Notes: generated from the letters alone by a model not told the origin. Positions 1 to 10,345 are shown, counted from the stretch's first letter. The stretch: DNA of 64,000 nucleotides from Brevundimonas aurantiaca (GCF_014199955.1 NZ_JACHOQ010000001.1:496001-560000); one strand, 5' to 3'. Numbers and translations: made by a program.

Positions 1-423
1 CGCCTGGGGCCGAAAGCCCGCCCGGTCCAGCAGCCGCACGAACTCCAGCGCCGAGCCGTCCAGGATCGGCAACTCCGGCCCGTCCACCTCGACCACGGCG
101 TTCGATACGCCCAGCGCACAGAAGGCCGCCATCAGGTGCTCGATCGTCGACAGGCGCACGCCCGCCGCATTCTCGATCATGGTGTTCAGCCGCGCGTCCA
201 CGACCGCCTCGCCCGACACGGGGATGCGGTTGTCGCGGTCGGCGACGTCCGTGCGCACGAAGACGATCCCCGTCCCCGCAGGCGCAGGCCGCACCGCAAG
301 CCGGACCCGGCGGCCCGTGTGCACGCCAACGCCGGCGATAATCGCCGGTGCGATGAGGGTGCGTTCCTGATGGTCGTTCCGGACCGGCAAAGGCAAACTC
401 GCTTCGTTACCGCCGCAGCCCAT
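1..423 (-). CDS. lpxC: LpxC, UDP-3-O-acyl-GlcNAc deacetylase (3' end outside window)
   Basis: Zinc-dependent deacetylase that performs the committed step of lipid A synthesis in the cytoplasm. Only the first 141 codons lie in the window; the reading frame runs off base 1. Recognisable features are the N-terminal GVGVHTG segment, a TIEHLMAA motif whose His is a zinc ligand in the family, and VEVDGPELPILDGSA. The ATG at 423 gives a short leader (MGCGGNEAS) before the conserved start. It follows ftsZ on the same strand but is separated by a strong terminator, so it probably has its own promoter in 424-521. The ftsZ-lpxC order is common in Proteobacteria. Confidence 0.93.
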   Translation of the reverse strand, partial: MGCGGNEASLPLPVRNDHQERTLIAPAIIAGVGVHTGRRVRLAVRPAPAGTGIVFVRTDVADRDNRIPVSGEAVVDARLNTMIENAAGVRLSTIEHLMAAFCALGVSNAVVEVDGPELPILDGSALEFVRLLDRAGFRPQA

Positions 424-521
424 GGGGACAGACTGCGGCACAGGCCCGGTCTAACGGTTGGCCGGCAACAGGAAAATGAAAGTCGGGTTTCGGATTGTTT
501 CGTTCTGATACGGACGGAACG

Positions 522-551
522 AAAAACGCCCCGAAGCCGGGCTTCGGGGCG
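522..551 (-). terminator. Rho-independent terminator of ftsZ
   Basis: An 11-bp perfect stem (527-537 with 541-551) with a 3-nt loop is followed on the minus strand by five T (complement of 522-526). It lies 22 bp past the ftsZ stop and separates ftsZ from lpxC. Confidence 0.88.
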
Positions 552-573
552 TGGTGGTCAGTTTTTCCGGCGG

Positions 574-2172
574 TCAGTTGGCGAGACGGCGGAGAAAAGA
601 GGGAATCTCCAGGTCATCGTCAGCCTGGCCCGCTTCCGGCTCCGGCGCCGATTGGGGCTGGGCCGACTGGCGCATTTGCGGCTGGGCGCGGCTGTAGGTC
701 GGCTCGGGCTGCGGCTGGGCGCGCTTGCCCCGACCGAACAGGCTCCAGCCGCTGCGGCGATGGTCGCGGTCGTCATAGTCGTCGGCGGTCGGCTCGGGCG
801 AACGCGCGGCGTAGAGATCGCCCTGGGGTTCGACCGGGGCGCGGCTCGGTTGGGCGGAGGCCGCCGGGGCGCGCGTCTCATACTCCTCGACCCACGGATC
901 CACGATCGGCTCCAGGGTGCGCGGCGCCGGTTCAGCGACGCGGATCACCGGTTCGGGACGGGGTTCGGCCGCAGCCGGGGCCTGAAAGCTGGGGACGACG
1001 GGGGCGGCTTCGATACGGGGCTCGGGCCGGGCCTCGACGCGCGGCTCCGGGGCGCGTTCGGCGCGGACCGGCTCGCGATAGGTCTCGCGGGCGGGCTCCG
1101 GGGCGGCGCGCGACGTTTGGGTTCCGTACAGGCCGCCGGCCGAACGGCGGGCGCTGTGATCGGCCAAGGGGGCCGTCGGCGCCGAGGGCTCGGCGCGCTG
1201 CACCACGCCCTCGTCCATGCCGGTGGCGACCACCGAGACGCGGATCTTGCCGTCCAGCGCCGGATCGAAGGCGGCGCCGAAGATGATGTTGGCGTCGCCG
1301 TCCACTTCCGCCGAGATGGCGTTGGCGGCTTCATCGACTTCCAGCAGGGTCATGTCCAGACCGCCGGTGATGTTGACCAGCACGGCCTTGGCGCCCTTCA
1401 GGCTGGTTTCGTCCAGCAGCGGATTGGCGATGGCGTTCTGGGCGGCCATTAACGCCCTGTCATCACCGGAGGCCTCGCCGGTGCCCATCATCGCCTTGCC
1501 CATTTCGGACATGACGGCGCGCACGTCGGCGAAGTCCAGATTGATCAGGCCCGGCAGGATCATCAGATCGGTGATCGAGCGCACGCCCGAGTGCAGAACC
1601 TGGTCGGCCATGCCGAAGGCGTCGGCGAAGGTGGTGCGCTCGTTGGCGACGCGGAACAGGTTCTGGTTCGGAATGACGATCAGGGTGTCGACATAGCGTT
1701 GCAGCTCGGCGACGCCCGCATCGGCCAGGCGCATCCGGTGGCGGCCTTCGAAGGTGAAGGGCTTGGTCACCACCCCGACCGTCAGAATGCCGCGATCGCG
1801 CGCGCATTTGGCGATGACGGGCGCCGCGCCCGTGCCGGTGCCGCCGCCCATGCCGCAGGTGATAAACACCATGTGGGCGCCTTCTAGGTGCTGATGGATC
1901 TCGTCGGCGGATTCCTCGGCGGCGTTCATGCCGACCTCGGGGTGGGCGCCGGCGCCCAGGCCTTGGGTGATGGTCTCGCCCAGCTGGATGCGGCGATCCG
2001 TCTTGGCGAAGCTGAGGTGCTGCGCGTCGGTGTTGGCCACGACGAACTCGACCCCTTCCAGGCCGGCGTCGATCATATTGTTCACGGCGTTGCCGCCGGC
2101 TCCGCCGACGCCGAACACGACGATGCGGGGCTTCAGTTCAGTGTGTTGCGGCTTGACCAATGAGAGCGACAT
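574..2172 (-). CDS. ftsZ: FtsZ, tubulin-like cell division GTPase
   Basis: Polymerises into the Z-ring at mid-cell and recruits the divisome. The 532-aa product has the tubulin signature GGGTGTG, an N-terminal nucleotide-binding fold ([13 protein letters not shown]), a long Pro/Arg/Glu-rich linker from about residue 320, and the conserved C-terminal peptide ending [11 protein letters not shown] that binds FtsA and other tethers. Its size resembles the long FtsZ of Caulobacterales. The ATG at 2172 is chosen because the conserved MSLSLVKP start begins there; an in-frame extension to 2349 lacks family character. A TonB receptor gene separates it from ftsA, so expression should rely on the promoter region directly upstream. 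Confidence 0.97.
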   Translation of the reverse strand: MSLSLVKPQHTELKPRIVVFGVGGAGGNAVNNMIDAGLEGVEFVVANTDAQHLSFAKTDRRIQLGETITQGLGAGAHPEVGMNAAEESADEIHQHLEGAHMVFITCGMGGGTGTGAAPVIAKCARDRGILTVGVVTKPFTFEGRHRMRLADAGVAELQRYVDTLIVIPNQNLFRVANERTTFADAFGMADQVLHSGVRSITDLMILPGLINLDFADVRAVMSEMGKAMMGTGEASGDDRALMAAQNAIANPLLDETSLKGAKAVLVNITGGLDMTLLEVDEAANAISAEVDGDANIIFGAAFDPALDGKIRVSVVATGMDEGVVQRAEPSAPTAPLADHSARRSAGGLYGTQTSRAAPEPARETYREPVRAERAPEPRVEARPEPRIEAAPVVPSFQAPAAAEPRPEPVIRVAEPAPRTLEPIVDPWVEEYETRAPAASAQPSRAPVEPQGDLYAARSPEPTADDYDDRDHRRSGWSLFGRGKRAQPQPEPTYSRAQPQMRQSAQPQSAPEPEAGQADDDLEIPSFLRRLAN

Positions 2173-2225
2173 TCTGTTTTCCGACCTTCCGACCCTGCCC
2201 CTCGTCCCAAGGCGAACACCCCGCC

Positions 2226-2307
2226 GAATCACCTTGGTTATGAGCGCGTTAAGGATTGCACCCACGAGGGTTAAGAGATGGTTACGGCGATAATGTGAGT
2301 CGGACTC
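2226..2307 (-). promoter_or_regulatory. ftsZ upstream region with GANTC sites and CtrA-like box
   Basis: Seen: GANTC sites at 2226-2230, 2297-2301 and 2303-2307; the last two form the palindrome GAGTCGGACTC. A TTAA-N7-TTAC element at 2271-2285 is one base from the CtrA consensus TTAA-N7-TTAA. Known: in Caulobacter, CtrA represses ftsZ and CcrM methylates GANTC in cell-cycle promoters. Inferred: the same circuit acts here. Confidence 0.55.
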
Positions 2308-2347
2308 GAGAACAGCACAAAGTGCGAGCTTGGCTGGAGGTTGATGC

Positions 2348-2379
2348 AAAAAAATGGGGCGGCCTTGTCAGGCCGCCCC
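2348..2379 (-). terminator. Rho-independent terminator of the first TonB receptor gene
   Basis: A 9-bp GC stem (2356-2364 with 2371-2379) with a 6-nt loop is followed on the minus strand by AT and seven T (complement of 2348-2354). It lies just after the receptor stop at 2403 and insulates ftsZ from receptor transcription. Confidence 0.87.
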
Positions 2380-2402
2380 CGGAGGTCTTGAAGATTGGCC
2401 CC

Positions 2403-5400
2403 TTACCAGGGCCGATAGTTGAAGCCGATGTTGAAGCGGCGTCCGTAAGGATCGAAGTTCGAGTAGAGCGTCGTGCCCAACCACGGCGCCTGCTCGGCGT
2501 TGGTCACATTGGTTACGCCAAAGCGGAGATCAAGATCTTCGCGCATGGCGTATCTGAACTGCAGGTCATGACGAGCGAAGTTTCCGGTGTCGAAATACTC
2601 AGCTGGCCGCGAGTCCGGATTGTTGATGGCGTCGCGGCGCTGAACAATGTCCTGAGCCGTCTGCCAATCGACAATCCAGGTCGCCGTGAACTTGTCATTC
2701 GGCGAATAGGACAGCGAGGACGTCATCCGAACCCGCGGATAATACAAGGAGCTCGAAAGTTCCGTGAAATCGTTCGGATTGGAGATGTTGTTGAACTGCT
2801 TCTGCTCGATCAACCACGTGCCACGCAGGCTGTAGTTGATCCGGCCCAGCGACCAAGGCGTGATGTCCGCCAGGTCAGCCGCATAGTTCACGTTGAAGTC
2901 CAGGCCGCGCGTAGTCCGCTTGGCGAAGTTGAACGACGCTTGCAGGAAGTCCGTGATCTTGAAGCGGTCATCGTTAGGCGCAGGCAGATCCACGGCGGAA
3001 CGCGTAATGACGTCGCAGAAAACGTCGTTCAGTGTCGGGCCGTTGACGCACAGGTTCGCAGACGTTTGGCCCGTAACCGTTGAGAGCAGGTCCTTGATCT
3101 CGATCTCGTAATAATCGAGCACCAGGCTCAGACCGGGCGCGATCGGAGGCTGATACACCACCGAGAAGGTGAAGGACTCTGACGTTTCCGGCTTGAGGTT
3201 GGTGTTGCCTGCGAGGGCGCCGGAAACGCTCGAGCTATACACCGGCCGGAACGCATTGGTGGCCGTGGGATCGGAGAAGTTGAACACTCCACCCAATCCC
3301 AGAGACGCCGCTTGGGTCGAGCAGTTCGCAATACGCTGGTTCGCAATGGTGCGGTCAGACAGATTGGCGATCACCTGCGCATCGCAAGGGTCCGTAATGG
3401 AAGCGAAGGTTTGGACGCGAGGCCCAAAACGTTCGCTCAGATCGGGCGCGCGGGTCGAGGTGTTGAAGCTCGACTTGAAAGCCAGCTCCGGCACGGGGCG
3501 ATAAACCAGGTTGATGCCATAGACGTCATCGCCGCCGGTCGTGGTGTAGTCGGAGTAGCGGTACGAACCGCTCAGCTCTGCATAATAACCCAGGAAGCTT
3601 TCGCGGAAGAGCGGAACCGCCAACTCAGCAAACACTTCCTTGGTTTCATACTCAGCGCCGGGGGCCCAATCGTCGCCGATGTTGCTCAACAGCCAGCGAC
3701 CTTCGGCCGTGCGGGTGCGCCCCGTGCCGGTCGTTTCTTGACGGCGGTACTCGGCGCCGAGCGCGACCCCGATCGGGCCGGCGCCCCAGTAGTCACCCAC
3801 AGTAGCCGAGATCGACGCCACAGCGCTGTCTTGCGTGTTCTTCTCGTCCACCCCCGTCTTGGCGGTGATGTAGTTGATGGCTTCCTGGCTGGCGGCGCCT
3901 TCGCCAAAGATGTTGTAAGGCTGGCATTCAGCAACTTCGGGGCTGCTGGCCGTCAACGCGCCAGCCGACCCGGCGGCGGCGCCGGTGTTCTGGTTGGCGA
4001 TGGTCGCACCGTTGGCCGTCAACAACTTGACCCGGCACACGATCGCATTCGGCGTCCCAAGAACTCCGGCGGTGTCGCGCACGGCGTCCAGAGCGAAGGC
4101 GTAGCGAAGACCATCGACCGGGTATTCGGTGTTTTGGTTTTCCACCTCGCCGTGAGTGTAGCCGATATCCCAGCTGATGTCCTTGACGAACCCGAAGCCG
4201 TCGTGGGTGCCGTCGGCGCTCACGACAAAGCGGTTTAGTTCGCGAGTGTTTTCTTGGATGCGATCACGAGACCAGGCGGTGTAACGCGCCCAAGGAGCGT
4301 TGAACTGTGCGAGAGGCGCGCCGGGGGCCGTCGCCGTGGACGTGCCGTACGGCTGTACGACGTTGCCTTGGATCTGGGCCAGCACATTCGCCGGGAGGAA
4401 GGCATTGTCGAGCCGCGACAGAAACGCCGTGGGGCTTGACGTTCTGGCGTTCAGAACCGGCCGTTGCTGCTGCGCAAGCGAATACGAGTTCGTGAAATAG
4501 ACGTCAGCAAAGGCGGGACCGCCATTTTGCTCCGACTCTTCATAAACATATTTGTATTCTGCGTGAAGGTTGATGTCCGGCGTGAGCTTGAAGTTCAGCC
4601 CGGTCTGGTAACGTTGGCTGCGGGACTGAGGGAAGTAGGATTCGCGGTTGAACAGTGCGGGGTTCTCACCGTCCCCGCCGATATGGGTGCCCTGGAAGCG
4701 GCCCGTGTTCGCCACCCTGCCGCCGAAATCGGCCAGACGCGCATTGCCGTTCTCGTCAAAGACATAGGTCAGGCCCGGACGGGGATTATAGCAATCCGCC
4801 GTCAGGGGACCGTTGGCCGCAAGACAGTTGGAGCTGGTGGCCACATTGGGGACGTTGGGGTTCAGCGTGGGATCGGGCCGCACGCCGTTGGCGATCGTCA
4901 GTTGACCGCCACGCAGGATCTGCAGCTGCCGCAGGTCACGATAAAGAACAGCGTCGTAAATACCGTCCGAGGTCAGACCGACAGTGGTCGGATCCGCATC
5001 ATTGCCGACCAGACCCCAGGCCTTGCCCAACCATTCGATCGATTCCGCATTGACGTCTTCAATGTCTTCGTATTCGCCGAAGCCGTACACATTGAGCCGG
5101 TCGTCCAGCAGATTGACACCGCCGAGGATCGAAATCCTCTTGGTGGTTTCATCCCCCCCCTTGTTTATGATGCCGTAGTTGCCATCGACCTCGAGCCCTT
5201 CGAAATCCTTGCGGAGGACGAAGTTCAGGACGCCCGAAACAGCGTCGGCGCCGTAAACCGAAGACGCGCCGCCCGTCACGATTTCAATGTTCTGGATCAG
5301 AAGACGAGGGATCGTATCAACGTCAACCGCCAGCGAACCGGTCTGAGATCCGACGTGCCGGCGACCGTCCACCAGGGTCAGGGTCCGCCCCGCGCCCAAG

Positions 5401-5744
5401 CTGCGCAGGTTCGGAAGCGAAAGCCCCAACGCTCCCAGCGCATTACCCGTTGTATCGGAAGGAACCTGCGAATTCGACAGGGCCGGAATGGTGGCCAGAT
5501 AGTCGATCACCGTCGTCTGACCCGTCTCCAGAAGGGCCTCTCGCGACACCTGAATTAGGGGCGTAGGAGCCGTCGTGGGGTCACGACGAATGCGAGACCC
5601 GGTGACGACGATTTCTTCGACGTCCGTCGTCGATTCCGATGAGGCGGGTGTCGAGCTCTGCGTTTGGGCGAAAGACGGGGCGGCCGCAGCCAGGACGCCC
5701 GCCAAAATTGTCGTGCCAAACAGGATTTTACGAGTGGATCTCAT
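2403..5744 (-). CDS. TonB-dependent outer-membrane receptor (1113 aa)
   Basis: Energised outer-membrane importer of an unknown substrate. The product has a signal peptide (MRSTRKILFGTTILAGV... cut after SFAQ), a TonB-box region with EEIVVTGSRIRR, a plug domain (YLATIPALSNSQ, then SSVYGADAVSGVLNFV) and a long beta-barrel ending in an aromatic residue (FNYRPW). The ATG at 5744 starts the signal peptide; upstream extension is unsupported. Length and the GSRIRR signature suit the large receptors of Caulobacterales and sphingomonads that take up oligosaccharides or peptides. It lies on the same strand between ftsA and ftsZ, where no receptor is normally found, and has its own terminator. Confidence 0.92.
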   Translation of the reverse strand: MRSTRKILFGTTILAGVLAAAAPSFAQTQSSTPASSESTTDVEEIVVTGSRIRRDPTTAPTPLIQVSREALLETGQTTVIDYLATIPALSNSQVPSDTTGNALGALGLSLPNLRSLGAGRTLTLVDGRRHVGSQTGSLAVDVDTIPRLLIQNIEIVTGGASSVYGADAVSGVLNFVLRKDFEGLEVDGNYGIINKGGDETTKRISILGGVNLLDDRLNVYGFGEYEDIEDVNAESIEWLGKAWGLVGNDADPTTVGLTSDGIYDAVLYRDLRQLQILRGGQLTIANGVRPDPTLNPNVPNVATSSNCLAANGPLTADCYNPRPGLTYVFDENGNARLADFGGRVANTGRFQGTHIGGDGENPALFNRESYFPQSRSQRYQTGLNFKLTPDINLHAEYKYVYEESEQNGGPAFADVYFTNSYSLAQQQRPVLNARTSSPTAFLSRLDNAFLPANVLAQIQGNVVQPYGTSTATAPGAPLAQFNAPWARYTAWSRDRIQENTRELNRFVVSADGTHDGFGFVKDISWDIGYTHGEVENQNTEYPVDGLRYAFALDAVRDTAGVLGTPNAIVCRVKLLTANGATIANQNTGAAAGSAGALTASSPEVAECQPYNIFGEGAASQEAINYITAKTGVDEKNTQDSAVASISATVGDYWGAGPIGVALGAEYRRQETTGTGRTRTAEGRWLLSNIGDDWAPGAEYETKEVFAELAVPLFRESFLGYYAELSGSYRYSDYTTTGGDDVYGINLVYRPVPELAFKSSFNTSTRAPDLSERFGPRVQTFASITDPCDAQVIANLSDRTIANQRIANCSTQAASLGLGGVFNFSDPTATNAFRPVYSSSVSGALAGNTNLKPETSESFTFSVVYQPPIAPGLSLVLDYYEIEIKDLLSTVTGQTSANLCVNGPTLNDVFCDVITRSAVDLPAPNDDRFKITDFLQASFNFAKRTTRGLDFNVNYAADLADITPWSLGRINYSLRGTWLIEQKQFNNISNPNDFTELSSSLYYPRVRMTSSLSYSPNDKFTATWIVDWQTAQDIVQRRDAINNPDSRPAEYFDTGNFARHDLQFRYAMREDLDLRFGVTNVTNAEQAPWLGTTLYSNFDPYGRRFNIGFNYRPW

Positions 5745-6167
5745 TGAATGAACAGCCCCATGAAAAATCGGGCGGCGATGGGCCGCCACGAACGTGAAGG
5801 GTTTGTAACAAGATGGCGGCAGGTATCCATCATTTCGAACACATTCCGAACGTCTTGCCGTCCATATGTAGCGGCAAAGCCACAATTTCGCCTTCGGCTC
5901 CTCAGCAAATGAGGTTCAAAATCCTTTGAATTCTGCTGAATTGCGAAATTGTTTTGCGTGTACATGCAAGTTTTCGGGTTATGTTACCAAAACACGTCGA
6001 TTTATCGGTTAATAAATCCGCGAAATGTGAAAGGTATTTATAAGGCGGCCCGAGATTGATCGCAGCGCCGAAATCGGGGCAAGAAGGTTGCTAGAGGCAC
6101 CAACCAAGCTTGGTCTCGGCTACATCAAGCGCCGAGTTTGGACTGACGGCCGAAAAGCAGGATTATC
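5745..6167 (-). promoter_or_regulatory. 423-bp AT-richer gap upstream of the TonB receptor gene
   Basis: No convincing gene was found. The stretch 5920-6050 is much AT-richer than its surroundings. It contains a perfect 7-bp inverted repeat GATTTAT-N6-ATAAATC at 5999-6018, a possible operator. It must hold the receptor promoter and the 3' untranslated end of ftsA; no clear terminator for ftsA is visible. Confidence 0.4.
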
Positions 6168-7505
6168 TTACAGGTTATCCCGCAGCCAGCCCGCCACACG
6201 CCCGACCACATTGCCGCGATGCACCTTGGGCGCATCCGCAGCGGTGATCTGGCGCGCCATCAGCTTCCTGGCCGACACCGCCTCACGGGGTCCATAGGCC
6301 GCCCGCAACAGCACCCCGGCGGTGGCGCAGAAGGCCGGTCCTGACGCGGCGTCGGCCAAATGTGGCGCCCGTTGGGGTTTTCCGAGGCGGACGGGGCGGT
6401 CGAAGACGCGCACGGCCAGTTCGCGCACGCCGTTCAACTGGCTGGCGCCGCCGGTCAGGACCAGGCCGGCGCCGGGCTCTAGGCCGACCCCCGCCGCCTT
6501 CAGCCGGTCGCGCAACAGTTCCAGCGTCTCTTCCACGCGCGGGGCGATCACCGTCTTCAGCATGGCGCGCGGCACAATGACCGGGCCGGCCGAGGCGTCT
6601 TCGCCGCGCGGCGGCGCCTCCAGCATTTCGCGGTCCTCATTGGCGCTGGCCATGGCAGAACCGTGCAGGGTCTTCAGCCGCTCGGCGCCCGCCTTGGACG
6701 TGGACAGGCCGCGGGCGATGTCAGACGTCACATGGTCCCCGCCGACGTTCAGGCTCTCCACATGCAGCAGGGACCGTCCGCCCCAGACGGCGGCGCTGGT
6801 CGAGCCGCCGCCCATATCGATGCAGACGGCGCCCAGGTCCATCTCGTCTTCTTCCAGGGCGGCGAGCGACGAAACGACGGGCGCGGCGGCCACCCCCTGG
6901 AGATCCAGATGGGCCAGCTCCAGACAGTGGCTCAGGGTCGTGAACACATTCTCGGCCATGGAGACGACCAGAAGATCCAGCCCCAGCGACCCGCCGCGCA
7001 TCGCGCGCGGATCGTGGACGCCGCGCGCCCCGTCCACTGACCAGGCGATGGGCAGGACGTGGATGGGCCGACGGTTGGGCAGACGGATCTGGGCCAGGGC
7101 CATGCCGATGGCGCGGGCCAGATCGGCGTCGCCGACGGGATTGGCGCCCAGGGACACCCGGGCCTGAACCCTGTGGCTGGCCATCTGGCCGATGGCGGTG
7201 GTGACGACCACGCCCGAGACCGGGCTCTGGGCCGCGCGCTCGGCCCGTTCGACGGCGTGGCCGATGGCCTGGGCCGCCTCATCCATATTGATGATGGCCC
7301 CGCCCCTGACGCCCTTGGACTGGACGTGGCTGGCGCCGGCGACACGGATGGTGCGGTCGGCATGGCGCACGCCGTCCGGCTTCATGATGAAGCACGAGAC
7401 CTTGGACTGACCGATGTCCAGGGCGGCGATCACCGGCGCGCGGCCGGCGCGGGGGTCCATCACCCGGCCCTGGTCGTTCGCCGATCCACGCTGCATTCCC
7501 GCCAT
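6168..7505 (-). CDS. ftsA: FtsA, actin-like membrane anchor of the Z-ring
   Basis: Actin-fold ATPase that tethers FtsZ polymers to the inner membrane and recruits later divisome proteins. The 445-aa product shows the N-terminal phosphate-1 motif (AALDIGQSKVSCFI), the phosphate-2 region (VCIDMGGGSTSAAVW), an adenosine motif (LVLTGGASQLNG) and a C-terminal amphipathic helix ending GRVAGWLRDNL, the membrane-targeting sequence. It starts 18 bp after the ftsQ stop, so the two are cotranscribed. Start may be the ATG at 7505 or the later Met at residue 16. Its usual partner ftsZ lies 4 kb downstream, beyond an inserted receptor gene. Confidence 0.95.
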   Translation of the reverse strand: MAGMQRGSANDQGRVMDPRAGRAPVIAALDIGQSKVSCFIMKPDGVRHADRTIRVAGASHVQSKGVRGGAIINMDEAAQAIGHAVERAERAAQSPVSGVVVTTAIGQMASHRVQARVSLGANPVGDADLARAIGMALAQIRLPNRRPIHVLPIAWSVDGARGVHDPRAMRGGSLGLDLLVVSMAENVFTTLSHCLELAHLDLQGVAAAPVVSSLAALEEDEMDLGAVCIDMGGGSTSAAVWGGRSLLHVESLNVGGDHVTSDIARGLSTSKAGAERLKTLHGSAMASANEDREMLEAPPRGEDASAGPVIVPRAMLKTVIAPRVEETLELLRDRLKAAGVGLEPGAGLVLTGGASQLNGVRELAVRVFDRPVRLGKPQRAPHLADAASGPAFCATAGVLLRAAYGPREAVSARKLMARQITAADAPKVHRGNVVGRVAGWLRDNL

Positions 7506-7522
7506 ACTCCTACTGGTCCCTG

Positions 7523-8407
7523 TTAAGCGTCGGCGGCGGGGCGCACCGCAATCTCGTCCGGCGTTCTCAGATCGACCCGGGCGAAGCCCAGGTCGAGCAG
7601 GCGTTCGCGCTGATCCAGCGCATCGAGGCGGATCAGGGCCGCCTCCTGTTCCGTGGCCGGCAGCTGGATCAGGCTGCCGTCCTTCAGGCGCAGATCCCAG
7701 CGGCGTTCGTCCACCCGCACCACCGCATCCACCCGGCTCATCAGGCGCGGCCGCTGGGCCAGCAGAGGCAGGATTTCGGCGGCGGCCTGGTCCGCACCCT
7801 TGCCCACGACCAACGGCAGGGTGGGATAGCGACGGGCGTCGGCGCCCTTGATCACCTGCCCCCGTGTGTCGATGACCTTGATCTGACCGGCCTCCTGCCA
7901 GACGGCGAGGCGGTCGTGCTCCTTGACCTCGATGATCAGGGTGTCGGGCAACAGGCGCACGACGCGCGCGGACTTGACCCAGCCCACGCCCTGCACCCGG
8001 TCACGGATGGCGTCCAGATCGAGACTGGTGATCGGCTGGCCTGAATAAAGACCCAGGGCCTGCTGAATGGCCGGCTCGGCCTCGGCCGAGGCGCCGGTGA
8101 TGTGAACGCGTTTGAGCGACAGCCCCATGCCGGCCGTCATCCCGTCGATCCCGTGGGAGACGGACTGGCCGATCCTTTCGGCCCGCGCGCCCGTCGCCAG
8201 AATGCCGACGACCAGAAGGGCGCCGGCGCCCAGGGCGATCATGACGGTGCGGGGGGAGACGTCGATCCGGCCGATGGCGGCCATCTTGCCGGGAATGGGG
8301 GACGCAGGCCGGGGCGCGCCGCCGCGCGAACGCCCTCCCTTCTTGGGGGCTGCGCCACGCGAGGAACCCGTACTCTGTCGCCGACCGCCGCGAACTACCG
8401 CGGGCAT
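7523..8407 (-). CDS. ftsQ: FtsQ/DivIB, divisome scaffold protein
   Basis: Bitopic inner-membrane protein linking early and late divisome components in the periplasm. The 294-aa product has a basic, Gly/Ser-rich cytoplasmic tail, one membrane segment (about residues 55-75, [19 protein letters not shown]), then a POTRA domain ([10 protein letters not shown]... [11 protein letters not shown]) and the FtsQ beta domain ([20 protein letters not shown]). The ATG at 8407 is preferred over an upstream start at 8428 because GGAGG lies 8 nt before it. It overlaps the ddl stop by 13 bp, indicating translational coupling. Confidence 0.93.
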   Translation of the reverse strand: MPAVVRGGRRQSTGSSRGAAPKKGGRSRGGAPRPASPIPGKMAAIGRIDVSPRTVMIALGAGALLVVGILATGARAERIGQSVSHGIDGMTAGMGLSLKRVHITGASAEAEPAIQQALGLYSGQPITSLDLDAIRDRVQGVGWVKSARVVRLLPDTLIIEVKEHDRLAVWQEAGQIKVIDTRGQVIKGADARRYPTLPLVVGKGADQAAAEILPLLAQRPRLMSRVDAVVRVDERRWDLRLKDGSLIQLPATEQEAALIRLDALDQRERLLDLGFARVDLRTPDEIAVRPAADA

Positions 8408-9336
8408 GAGGCGTCCTCCACCATCCACCGAACCAGATCTTCGTAGCTCATTCCGGCATAGGCGGCCTGCTCGGGGACGAGCGAGGTCGGCGTCATGCCC
8501 GGCTGAGTGTTGACCTCCAGCAGAACCAGATCGTCCTTAACATCGTCATAACGGAAGTCGCTTCTGGACACGCCTTTGCAACCCATGGCGACATGGGCCG
8601 CCTCCGCCTGGCGCAGGGCGGCCTCGAAAACGGCGGGCGGCAGGACGGCGGGCAGGACGTGGACCGAGCCGCCCGGCGCATATTTGGCCTCATAGTCATA
8701 GAAGCCCTTGGTCGGGGTGATGTCGGTCACGGTCAGGGCGCGCGGCCCGTCCGCATAGCCGATCACGGCCACGGCCAGCTCCTTGCCGGCGATATAGGGC
8801 TCCACCATCACCTGTTCGCCATAGGCCCAGCCGGGCTCGCCCACCTCGGCGACCGGTCGATTGGCCCCCTCGGTCACCAGATAGACCCCGACGGACGAGC
8901 CCTCGGCGTTCGGCTTGACCACATAGGGCGGTTCGATGACGTGGCGCGCCGCCACCTCATGCCGGTCATACAGACCGCCGCCGGGCGCCTTGACGCCCGC
9001 CGCCTTCAACACCGCCTTGGACTTATTCTTGTCCATGGCCAGGGCCGAGGCCAGGACGCCGGAATGGCTGTAAGGTATCCGCAGGGTCTCCAGCACCCCC
9101 TGGACGCAGCCGTCCTCGCCCCAGGCGCCGTGAAGGCAGTTCAGCACCACGTCCGGCTTGATCAGGCCCGACAGGACATTGGCCAGGTCGCGCCCGGCGT
9201 CCACACGGCTGACGCGGACCCCTTGCCGCTCCAGCGCCTGGGCGCACTGCTCGCCGGAGGTCAGCGAAACCTCCCGCTCGGCGGACAGGCCGCCCATCAG
9301 GACGGCGACATGAAGGTCTTCGAATGCGCGGGTCAT
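8395..9336 (-). CDS. ddl: D-alanine--D-alanine ligase (DdlB type)
   Basis: ATP-grasp enzyme that joins two D-Ala to make the dipeptide used by MurF. The 313-aa length is typical of DdlB. It shows the N-terminal [12 protein letters not shown] motif, [11 protein letters not shown], the ATP-grasp lid region ([14 protein letters not shown]) and the metal/product end [15 protein letters not shown]. An SD-like GGAGAGG precedes the ATG. It lies between murB and ftsQ as in the classic dcw cluster; 100 bp separate it from murB. Confidence 0.96.
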   Translation of the reverse strand: MTRAFEDLHVAVLMGGLSAEREVSLTSGEQCAQALERQGVRVSRVDAGRDLANVLSGLIKPDVVLNCLHGAWGEDGCVQGVLETLRIPYSHSGVLASALAMDKNKSKAVLKAAGVKAPGGGLYDRHEVAARHVIEPPYVVKPNAEGSSVGVYLVTEGANRPVAEVGEPGWAYGEQVMVEPYIAGKELAVAVIGYADGPRALTVTDITPTKGFYDYEAKYAPGGSVHVLPAVLPPAVFEAALRQAEAAHVAMGCKGVSRSDFRYDDVKDDLVLLEVNTQPGMTPTSLVPEQAAYAGMSYEDLVRWMVEDASCPR

Positions 9337-9436
9337 GGCCTCTCCGATTGCGGCCGAGATGTTTAACAGGCCGTCAACCTTGTCGCCCGCGCGAGGTGAA
9401 ATTTGTGCGTCGAAATCCGCCGATCAGAGCGGGCGA

Positions 9437-10345
9437 TCAGAGGCGGCGGCCGATCCGCTTGATCTCCCACTCCAGCTGAACGCCGGTCTTCTTCAGGACG
9501 TCCGCCCGCACCGCCTCGCCCAGGCCCTCGATGTCGGCCGCCGTCGCATCGCCGGGGTTGATCATGAAGTTGGAGTGCAGCTCGCTGAACATGGCCCCTC
9601 CTCCGGTTTCGGCGTGCAGCTTGCCGCGCCAGCCGGCCTCGTCGACCAGCTTCCACGACGAATGGCCGGGCGGGTTCCTGAAGGTCGATCCCCCGGTCTT
9701 TTCGCGGATCGGCTGGGTGGTCTCGCGGCGGCTGGTGATCTCGTCGATCCGGGCCTGCACCGCCTCGGGCGCGTCCGGGGTTCCACGATAGACGGCCTCA
9801 ACCCAGATGATGTCGGCCGGCGCCTGCGAATGGCGATAGGTGTAACCGAAGTCGGCCAGGGCGTAATCGACCCGCTCGCCCTTGCGGTTCAGCCCCCAGG
9901 CCGAGACCAGCACATCCTTGGTCTCCGAGCCATAGCAGCCGGCGTTCATGGTCAGGGCGCCGCCGACCGTACCCGGAATGCCGGCGTAGAATTCCAGCCC
10001 GGCGATCCCGGCCTTGGCGCCGGCCTTGGCCACCATGGAGTCCAGCGCCCCGGCGCCGGCCGTGATCGTGTCGCCGTCCGTCGTCACCTGGGCCCAGGGC
10101 CGGCCGGCCAGGCGGATCACCACCCCCTCGACCCCGCCGTCGCGGACGATGACGTTCGATCCGACGCCCAGCACGGTCACGGGCACGGACGGGTCCAGGG
10201 CTTTGAGGAAATCAGCCAGGTCTTCCGCGTCCGCCGGAATGAACAGGGCCTCGGCCGCGCCGCCGACGCGGAACCAGGTGTAGGGGCCGAGCGGTTCGTC
10301 CCGCAGCAGCTTGCCGCGAACGGGGGGAAGGGTGATCTCGGTCAT
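9437..10345 (-). CDS. murB: MurB, UDP-N-acetylenolpyruvoylglucosamine reductase
   Basis: FAD-dependent cytoplasmic enzyme that reduces UDP-GlcNAc-enolpyruvate to UDP-MurNAc. The 302-aa product has the FAD-binding segment [14 protein letters not shown], the [17 protein letters not shown] loop with the substrate-binding signature, SRRETTQP and [20 protein letters not shown] carrying the catalytic Ser, so it is a type I/II MurB. Its ATG overlaps the stop of the upstream toxin gene in an ATGA junction. Translation of this essential enzyme may therefore be coupled to the vapC-like gene. Confidence 0.96.
   Translation of the reverse strand: MTEITLPPVRGKLLRDEPLGPYTWFRVGGAAEALFIPADAEDLADFLKALDPSVPVTVLGVGSNVIVRDGGVEGVVIRLAGRPWAQVTTDGDTITAGAGALDSMVAKAGAKAGIAGLEFYAGIPGTVGGALTMNAGCYGSETKDVLVSAWGLNRKGERVDYALADFGYTYRHSQAPADIIWVEAVYRGTPDAPEAVQARIDEITSRRETTQPIREKTGGSTFRNPPGHSSWKLVDEAGWRGKLHAETGGGAMFSELHSNFMINPGDATAADIEGLGEAVRADVLKKTGVQLEWEIKRIGRRL

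Noticed and set aside
2173..2349. 59-residue N-terminal extension of FtsZ in the open frame
   Set aside because: No family similarity, covers the promoter region, and the conserved FtsZ start lies at 2172.
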